Translations under genes and position numbers: made by a program
From: Sphingomonas glaciei
Lineage (GTDB): Bacteria; Pseudomonadota; Alphaproteobacteria; Sphingomonadales; Sphingomonadaceae
Reading direction: 5' to 3'
Length of the DNA stretch: 64,000 nucleotides
NCBI RefSeq assembly: GCF_023380025.1
Contig: NZ_CP097253.1
Coordinates: 2,699,001 to 2,763,000 of the forward strand
The notes under the pieces: generated by a model
Databases searched by the model: none
Told to the model about the DNA's origin: nothing
Seen by the model: the letters and a program-made list of their open reading frames with translations, nothing else
Shown here: in pieces, positions 58,938 to 64,000 of the stretch
Position numbering within the stretch: the first letter of the stretch is position 1
How the letters are laid out: each line of letters begins with the position of its first letter

Positions 58938-59311
58938 GCGCCGCTACCGACCACGATAAGGCCCATGGGTCGGAGCACGGCCACGGCTCGAAGAAGAGCT
59001 ACCTGGTCGGCTTCGCGCTGTCGGGCGTCCTGACCTTCATCCCCTTCTGGCTGGTGATGGCGCAGCCGATCGGCAATCCGGGGCTGGTCGCGATCCTGAT
59101 CATCCTGTTCGCGGTGGCGCAGATCCTGGTCCACACCGTCTGCTTCCTCCACGTCAATACCAGCGGGGAAGGGGGCTGGACCCTGCTCGCCTACGTCTTC
59201 ACCGCGGTGTTGCTGGTGATCACCATTGCCGGGTCGCTGTGGATCATGGTCCATCTCAACAGCAACATGATGCCCGGCATGATGAGCGGACAGGCCAGCA
59301 GCACCCCGTGA
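58934..59311 (+). CDS. cyoD: Cytochrome bo3-type ubiquinol oxidase subunit IV
   Basis: A 125-residue subunit with three helices: SYLVGFALSGVLTFIPFWLV, VAILIILFAVAQILVHTVCF and LLAYVFTAVLLVITIAGSLW. The His-rich N-terminus (HGSEHGHGSKK) is usual. It overlaps the SURF1 gene by four bases. No cyoE heme O synthase gene follows. Confidence 0.95.
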   Translation: MSAATDHDKAHGSEHGHGSKKSYLVGFALSGVLTFIPFWLVMAQPIGNPGLVAILIILFAVAQILVHTVCFLHVNTSGEGGWTLLAYVFTAVLLVITIAGSLWIMVHLNSNMMPGMMSGQASSTP

Positions 59312-60003
59312 GACGGAGCCGGGCCAAGCGCGGGGCGCTGATCGCGCTGTGCGCGGGCCTGGCGCTGCTGTTCGCGGGCCTTGGCGTGTGGCAGGTCGAG
59401 CGGCTGGCGTGGAAGCGCGACCTGATCGCCCGGGTCGATGCCCGGCTGGCGGCCCCGGCAGTGGCCTTGGAAGCGCGGGAGACTTGGCCCGAATATAGCA
59501 AGGTGTGGGCAAGCGGCCGCTTCGATCATGCTCGCGAGACGCTGGTCGACGCACTGACCGAGCGCGGCAAGGGTTATTGGGTGCTGACCCCACTCGACAC
59601 CGGTGACCGCACGATCCTCGTCAATCGAGGCTTCGTGCCGAGCGAGCGAGCGGCGGCTTCGACCCGCCCGCAGGGCCAGCTGTCCGGCGACGTAGTTGTT
59701 ACCGGTCTTGTCCGCCTGACCGAGCCGGGCGGGCGCTTCCTGCGCGCCAACCAGCCGTCCGCCGACCGCTGGTATTCGCGCGACGTGGCCACCATCGCGG
59801 CGGCGCGGGACCTCAGTGAGGTCGCACCTTTCTTCATAGATGCCGATGCGACGGCCAACCCCGGCGGGCTTCCGATCGGCGGACTGACGGTAGTCAGCTT
59901 CCGCAATTCCCACCTAGTCTATGCTTTGACCTGGTTCGGGCTGGCCGGCCTGTGCCTGTTCGGGCTGGTCCTGACGCTGCGAACGACGCACAACGGGGGA
60001 TGA
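59308..60003 (+). CDS. SURF1 family oxidase assembly protein
   Basis: A 231-residue protein with two terminal membrane helices (GALIALCAGLALLFAGLGVW and HLVYALTWFGLAGLCLFGLV) and a periplasmic domain. SURF1 marks are WQVERLAWKRDLIARVDARL, EYSKVWASGRFDHARETLVD, GYWVLTPLDTGDRTILVNRG and SFRNSHLVYALTWFGLA. It aids heme insertion into terminal oxidases; a quinol-oxidase-specific SURF1 is known in Paracoccus. The GTG start overlaps cyoD and the end overlaps regB. Confidence 0.9.
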   Translation: MRRSRAKRGALIALCAGLALLFAGLGVWQVERLAWKRDLIARVDARLAAPAVALEARETWPEYSKVWASGRFDHARETLVDALTERGKGYWVLTPLDTGDRTILVNRGFVPSERAAASTRPQGQLSGDVVVTGLVRLTEPGGRFLRANQPSADRWYSRDVATIAAARDLSEVAPFFIDADATANPGGLPIGGLTVVSFRNSHLVYALTWFGLAGLCLFGLVLTLRTTHNGG

Positions 60004-61310
60004 TGGACGTGCCGCTGCTCGCCCTCACTCACCAGCCGTCGAGGCTGCCAGGCCGCTCCCCGCAAGAAGCGGTGATCGAGAACATGCGCCTGCTAATCCA
60101 GCTGCGCTGGATCGCGGTGGCGGGGCAGCTGGTTGCCATCCTGGTGTCGCACTTCCTGCTCGACGTCGCCCTGCCGCTGACTGCCATGCTCAGCGTTGCC
60201 GGGTTGTTGGCGCTTGGGAACGTGCTGTTCAGCGTGACGCTCAAGGAACGCTGGGTCGTCCCCGGCGAGCTGTTCCTGGCGCTGCTCCTCGACATGGCCG
60301 CGCTGACCGCACAGCTGTATCTCAGCGGCGGTGTCAGGAACCCGTTCGTCGCGCTCTATCTGCTGCAGATCGTGCTTGGCGCCGTGCTGCTTCCGGCGGG
60401 ACGGGCGTGGCTGCTGGTCGGCGTGTCGATCGCAGCCTTTGCGCTGCTCTCAGCGTCGCACCTACCCTTGAAGCTGCCGCCGCTGGCCGCGGGCGACTTT
60501 GACCTCGGGCTGATCGGCGAGGAGATTGCGTTTGTCATGGTGGCAGTGCTGCTGGTGCTGTTCACCACCCGGATCAGCCGCAACCTGCGCGCCCGCGACG
60601 CTTATGTCGCCGAGCTGCGGCAGCGCGCGGCCGAGGAGGACAGCATCGTCCGCATGGGTCTGTTCGCCAGCGGCGCCGCGCACGAACTTGGGACGCCTCT
60701 GTCGTCGCTGTCGGTGCTGGTCGGCGACTGGCAGCGGATGGCCGACCGCAGCTCCGATCCGAACTTCCGTGAGGAGCTTGCCGACGCCCACCGCGCGGTG
60801 GAGCGGTGCCGGGAGATTGTTAGCGACATCCTCGACACGTCCGGCCTGCCGCGGGGCGAGGCGATGGCCAGCCTTGCCGCCGAAAGCCTGCTTGAAGGCC
60901 TGGTGGCGGACTGGAAGACCCTGCACGAGGAAGTCCCGCTTGATGCCAGCTTCGGCGCGGTGAAGGGCGCGCGTATCCCGGGCGAACCCGCGCTTCGCCA
61001 GGCATTGTGGAGCCTGCTCGAAAATGCCGGCGAGGCGAGCCCGGGCGGGATCGTCATGCGCGCCGAAGTGACGGACGACCGGCTGGTGGTCCACATCCTT
61101 GACGACGGGCCAGGCTTCGCGCCCGAGCAGATCGCGGCGCTGGGACAGGCGCTACGCTCGGCCAAGGGGGCGGGCCACGGCCTCGGCCTGTTCCTCGCGG
61201 CCAGCGTTGCCCGGCGGTTGGGCGGATCGCTCGACGCGAGCAACCGGGCCGAAGGCGGCGCATCGGTGCGCTTCGCCCTGCCGCTGGTCGGATCGGAACG
61301 GCGCGGGTGA
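60000..61310 (+). CDS. regB: RegB/PrrB-type redox-sensing histidine kinase
   Basis: A 436-residue membrane kinase with about six helices (40-200). The RegB ubiquinone-site heptapeptide is present as GGVRNPF. The phosphorylation site is in GAAHELGTPLSSLSVL, and a Cys 42 residues after this His (AVERCREIV) matches the position of the redox Cys in Rhodobacter RegB. N box SLLENAGEA, G boxes ILDDGPGFAP and KGAGHGLGLFLAAS. It probably reads quinone/redox state. ATGA overlap with SURF1; overlaps regA by four bases. Confidence 0.9.
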   Translation: MMDVPLLALTHQPSRLPGRSPQEAVIENMRLLIQLRWIAVAGQLVAILVSHFLLDVALPLTAMLSVAGLLALGNVLFSVTLKERWVVPGELFLALLLDMAALTAQLYLSGGVRNPFVALYLLQIVLGAVLLPAGRAWLLVGVSIAAFALLSASHLPLKLPPLAAGDFDLGLIGEEIAFVMVAVLLVLFTTRISRNLRARDAYVAELRQRAAEEDSIVRMGLFASGAAHELGTPLSSLSVLVGDWQRMADRSSDPNFREELADAHRAVERCREIVSDILDTSGLPRGEAMASLAAESLLEGLVADWKTLHEEVPLDASFGAVKGARIPGEPALRQALWSLLENAGEASPGGIVMRAEVTDDRLVVHILDDGPGFAPEQIAALGQALRSAKGAGHGLGLFLAASVARRLGGSLDASNRAEGGASVRFALPLVGSERRG

Positions 61311-61840
61311 GCGGCGACCGGCGCCTGGTCATCGTCGAGGACGACGAGGATTTCGCGCGCACTTTGGCCCGCTCGTTCGAACGCCGCGGCTACGACGTGC
61401 GGACCGCGATCGGGCCGGTCGAACTCGAAGCGTTGCTGGCCGCGCAGGGGTTCGATTTTGCCGTCGTCGACCTCAAGCTCGGCACCCATTCGGGCCTGCC
61501 CTGCGTCGCCGCCATCGCCGCAGCCGACCCGGCGACACGCATCGTCGTCCTGACCGGCTTCGCCAGCATCGCCACCGCAGTCGAAGCGATCAAGCTGGGC
61601 GCCGCCCACTACCTCCCCAAGCCGAGCAACACCGACGATATCGAAGCCGCTTTCGGCCGCGCCGCGGGCGATTCCGACGTGCCGCTCGACGGCCGGGCGA
61701 CCTCGCTGCGCACGCTGGAGTGGGAGAAGATCAACGAAACGCTGATCGCCACCGGGTTCAACATTTCCGAAACCGCCCGGCGGCTCGGCATGCATCGCCG
61801 GACGCTCGCCCGCAAACTCGAGAAGCGGCCGGTCCGCTAG
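61307..61840 (+). CDS. regA: RegA/PrrA-type response regulator
   Basis: A 177-residue two-domain regulator: receiver with phospho-Asp in FAVVDLKLGTHSG, acidic pocket in VIVEDDEDFA, Thr in VVLTGFASIATAV and Lys in YLPKPSNTDD. A Fis-type helix-turn-helix follows at the end (NISETARRLGMHRRTLARKL), as in RegA/PrrA/ActR. It is the output partner of the kinase upstream and probably controls the adjacent oxidase. The start is GTG 61307. Confidence 0.92.
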   Translation: MSGDRRLVIVEDDEDFARTLARSFERRGYDVRTAIGPVELEALLAAQGFDFAVVDLKLGTHSGLPCVAAIAAADPATRIVVLTGFASIATAVEAIKLGAAHYLPKPSNTDDIEAAFGRAAGDSDVPLDGRATSLRTLEWEKINETLIATGFNISETARRLGMHRRTLARKLEKRPVR

Positions 61841-61843
61841 GCC

Positions 61844-63091
61844 CTAGTCGTCGCCGATCCGGCCCGCGATCCGGCGCAGCGACCACCACACCCCCAGCAC
61901 CGTCAGCGGCACCAGCGCGACCGTCAGCAGCGCGGTGTCGAGCGGCAGCCGGTGGTCGAGCGCCTTGAGCGGGATTAGCAGGAGCGAGACGACGTAATAG
62001 GAGACGGCCGCGACCGACAGCCCCTCGACCGTGCGCTGCAGCCGCAATTGCATCGAAGCGCGCCGGTTCATCGAATCGAGCAGGTCGGCATTGATCTTCT
62101 GCGTGACCAGCTCGACCCGGGTGCTCAGCATCTGCCCGGCCCGCGCGATGCGCGAGATCATTTCCGTCTCGCGGTGGGCGATGCTGGTGCAGGTCCGCAT
62201 CGCCGGCCCGAGCCGCCGGTCCATGAAATCGCGCATCGTCTGACGGCCGGGCAGCGCCTCTTCGCCGAGCGAGGCGATGCGGTTCTGGACGATGTCGTAA
62301 TAGGCCCGCGCGGCACCGAAGCGGAAGCTGGTGCTGGCGCTCATCGCTTCCATCCGTCCCGACAGGGCCACCAGCCGCGCGAGGAGGTCGCGGTCATCGT
62401 CGATGCCGAGATGGGTAGCGATCTTCTCGGTCAGTTCGCGCGCTTCGGCTTCGATCTCAGCCAGCCGGGCCGCGGTCTGCTGCGCAACCGGGAAGGCAAG
62501 GAGGGCCATCAGCCGGTAGCTTTCGATCTCCAGCAGGCTGAGCGCGATCCGGCCGGTCAGGATCGGGTCGTCGACGTGCATGAACAGCCGGAAGCGGGTC
62601 ATTCCGGCGGCATCGGCGCGAAGGTCGGTCAGCAGCGTCGCGGTGCCGTCGGCAATGCGCGAGCCAACCGCTTCCTTCGGGTCAGGCGCGGAATCGGGGC
62701 GCTGGTCCTCGCGCGAGACGGCGAGGCTGGTCAGCACCACGACCTTGCCCGGCAAGGTGTCGAGCCAGGCACGGGGCACGGCATCGATCGCGCTTGCGTC
62801 CACCCCCTTGCCCTTCGGCCGGGCGAAGAAGGTCCAGCTGAAGAATTCGCCATGCTTCTCCCAGCGGAGTTGCCAGTCCCCGCCGTCGACCGCGCACCAC
62901 ACGGCATCGTCGGCGACACGCGGACTGCCGATGCGGTTGCACAATTCGGTGATGTGGCGGCGGTCGGCGGCCGCGCCCTCCGGCCCCGACAAGGCCGCGA
63001 TCCGGGTCACCAGCATCGGTCCATCGATCGGCGTCGATGGCCTTGCGTGGACTTCAGCAAGCAGCGAGTCGCGTTGGGGATGGAAGTCCAC
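61844..63091 (-). CDS. DUF3422 family protein
   Basis: A 415-residue protein. The start region VDFHPQRDSLLAEVHARPST and WEKHGEFFSWTFFA match DUF3422. Long helices (about 200-340) include AQQTAARLAEIEAEARELTE and METMSAS-like MEAMSASTSFRFGAARAYYD. Two membrane segments close it (VAAVSYYVVSLLLIPL and LLTVALVPLTVLGVWW). Function is unknown; the shape suggests an inner-membrane protein with a cytoplasmic coiled-coil. GTG 63091 is chosen, with AAAGGGG upstream; TTG 63124 is the alternative. Confidence 0.85.
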   Translation of the reverse strand: MDFHPQRDSLLAEVHARPSTPIDGPMLVTRIAALSGPEGAAADRRHITELCNRIGSPRVADDAVWCAVDGGDWQLRWEKHGEFFSWTFFARPKGKGVDASAIDAVPRAWLDTLPGKVVVLTSLAVSREDQRPDSAPDPKEAVGSRIADGTATLLTDLRADAAGMTRFRLFMHVDDPILTGRIALSLLEIESYRLMALLAFPVAQQTAARLAEIEAEARELTEKIATHLGIDDDRDLLARLVALSGRMEAMSASTSFRFGAARAYYDIVQNRIASLGEEALPGRQTMRDFMDRRLGPAMRTCTSIAHRETEMISRIARAGQMLSTRVELVTQKINADLLDSMNRRASMQLRLQRTVEGLSVAAVSYYVVSLLLIPLKALDHRLPLDTALLTVALVPLTVLGVWWSLRRIAGRIGDD

Positions 63092-63126
63092 GGCCGCCCC
63101 TTTTCTGGTCCTGTCAGAGTCCAATA

Positions 63127-63144
63127 GGGCAGGCGATCCTGCCC
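63127..63144. other. Palindrome upstream of DUF3422 gene
   Basis: GGGCAGG, loop CGAT, CCTGCCC, a perfect seven-base inverted repeat 36 bases before the DUF3422 start and 81 bases before the cytochrome gene. It could be a divergent operator or a leader hairpin. Confidence 0.4.
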
Positions 63145-63224
63145 ATTCTAATGGACCTAAGGCTTATTTGCCTATGTTGTTTCTTTCTGCTTAGTTCGCG
63201 CACGTAACGAGGGAGTTTTCGCCC

Positions 63225-63752
63225 ATGAACCGCTCTTCCAGCTTGCTTGCTTCCGCCCTGTTGGTCGGACTTTCGGTAACAGCTTGCGGCGGAGGAGGGG
63301 GCGACAAAGGTGGCGGCGAGACGGCCAACACTGCTGCGACGCCGGCAGCCACCAACACCGCTACGGCTCCTGCCGCGCCGGCTGCGGCTGCAGCGCCCGC
63401 GGCCGACAATGTCGATACGGTCAGCGGCGCCAAATTCGCCGATTTCACCGGCGACGCCACCAAGGGCGAAGCGGTGTTCATCCAGTGCAAGACCTGCCAC
63501 GTCACCGACGCGGGCGTAAACCGGATAGGGCCGTCGCTGCACGCCGGGGTCGGCCGCGAAGCCGGCAAGATCGCCGGCTACGCCTACTCGCCGGCCAACG
63601 CCAACAGCGGGATCACCTGGAGCGCCGCCAAGCTGTTCCAGTATCTCGAGAACCCGCAGCGGGTGGTCCCGGGAACCAAGATGGCCTTCGCCGGCATCCA
63701 GGATCCGCAAAAGCGGGCCGACCTCATCGCCTGGCTCGAAACCCAGAAGTAA
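63225..63752 (+). CDS. Lipoprotein cytochrome c
   Basis: A 175-residue protein: signal SLLASALLVGLSVTACGGGG (lipobox VTAC), a 45-residue Ala/Thr/Pro linker and a class I cytochrome c domain. The heme motif is CKTCH in FIQCKTCHVTDAG, followed by NRIGPSLHAGVGREAG, and the distal Met is in VPGTKMAFAGI. The membrane-anchored form suggests electron transfer on the periplasmic face, for example to a cytochrome c oxidase. In related genomes such genes often adjoin pheA. Confidence 0.93.
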   Translation: MNRSSSLLASALLVGLSVTACGGGGGDKGGGETANTAATPAATNTATAPAAPAAAAAPAADNVDTVSGAKFADFTGDATKGEAVFIQCKTCHVTDAGVNRIGPSLHAGVGREAGKIAGYAYSPANANSGITWSAAKLFQYLENPQRVVPGTKMAFAGIQDPQKRADLIAWLETQK

Positions 63753-63924
63753 GCTCGCTCCTGGCGGCGACCCGGTCGACCGATCGGGCGCCGCCATCAT
63801 CGCGACCATTGCGCAGCGGCTGGGATGGCTGCTGCGGCATTGCGTCGGCGGTACCGGTCTTCGTTGATCAGCCGGCATCGGTAGCGCGCGACGGCAGCGC
63901 CCGGCCCGCGGCGGTGGCGACGGT

Positions 63925-64000
63925 TCAGGCCGCGACCTTCGCAAGGCCGAGCAGGTGGGCCGTATCCTTGAGGAAGATGCGCAGGTGCGCCCCGGGTTTA
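63925..64000 (-). CDS. 3' end of an unidentified gene, runs off right edge
   Basis: The last 24 codons of a minus-strand gene, ending HLLGLAKVAA before TGA (63925-63927). The visible residues KPGAHLRIFLKDTAHLLGLA are compatible with a helical C-terminus. The family cannot be named from this fragment. The 172 bases between it and the cytochrome stop hold a GGCGGCG/CGCCGCC hairpin near 63765-63797 but no evident gene. Confidence 0.45.
   Translation of the reverse strand, partial: KPGAHLRIFLKDTAHLLGLAKVAA

Noticed and set aside
63765..63797. Terminator after cytochrome c
   Set aside because: A GGCGGCG/CGCCGCC inverted repeat exists, but there is no U-run and the loop is long, so I did not annotate it as a terminator.

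Overview
The window is high-GC alphaproteobacterial chromosome, and gene content and order point to the Sphingomonadales. The indicators are the aroQ-accB-accC-aat-DUF2155-NDUFA12 neighbourhood, the TIGR02300 family protein, a double cold-shock-domain protein, secreted Xaa-Pro type amidohydrolases and M24 peptidases, and a RegBA-like pair beside a cyo oxidase. Genus is not resolved. There are about 75 protein genes and two tRNAs (Trp-CCA and Ala-GGC). No stretch longer than 300 bases lacks a gene. No CRISPR array, prophage, origin or complete insertion sequence was seen.

Left part (1-29.5 kb). The first 660 bases look like a recombination scar: a truncated membrane-protein gene, a thiolase 3' fragment and three direct copies of a short palindrome resembling the end of an IS21-type element, next to tRNA-Trp. 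Then follow a fatty acyl-AMP ligase/hydroxylase pair, recX, a double-CSD protein, DUF192, NDUFA12, DUF2155, aat, accC, accB, aroQ, thiS-thiG, a TPP-enzyme/two-M24-peptidase operon, cmk, the TIGR02300 protein, tRNA-Ala, two tandem Flp pilins, a class A PBP, a family-5 binding protein, DUF4112, free-Met sulfoxide reductase, a universal stress protein, a pdhC-thioesterase-lpd operon, and two secreted amidohydrolases flanking a DUF4142/cupin pair with a candidate EcfG promoter.

Middle (29.5-47.7 kb). The str operon (rpsL-rpsG-fusA-tuf) ends at a strong terminator. A NERD-domain nuclease-like gene is inserted before the S10-spc ribosomal block (rpsJ to secY-adk). The rpsM-rpsK-rpoA-rplQ genes that normally follow adk are absent. 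S12 carries Arg at position 88, where Lys is usual.

Right part (47.7-64 kb). This holds a secreted SRPBCC protein, folA, an FAD-linked oxidoreductase, a compact Mfd-like helicase and an MHS-type transporter. Next is a closely packed cyoABCD-SURF1-regB-regA run that joins a bo3-type quinol oxidase to its likely assembly factor and a redox-sensing two-component pair. DUF3422, a lipoprotein cytochrome c and a partial gene at the right edge close the window.

Taken together, several usually conserved linkages are broken (alpha operon after adk, aroA/rpsA around cmk, E1 genes before pdhC, secE-nusG beside tRNA-Trp), which suggests a rearranged chromosome. The strongest candidate for unexpected biology is the NERD gene between tuf and rpsJ, with its HARP-like C-terminal segment. 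No complete new multi-gene system is evident.
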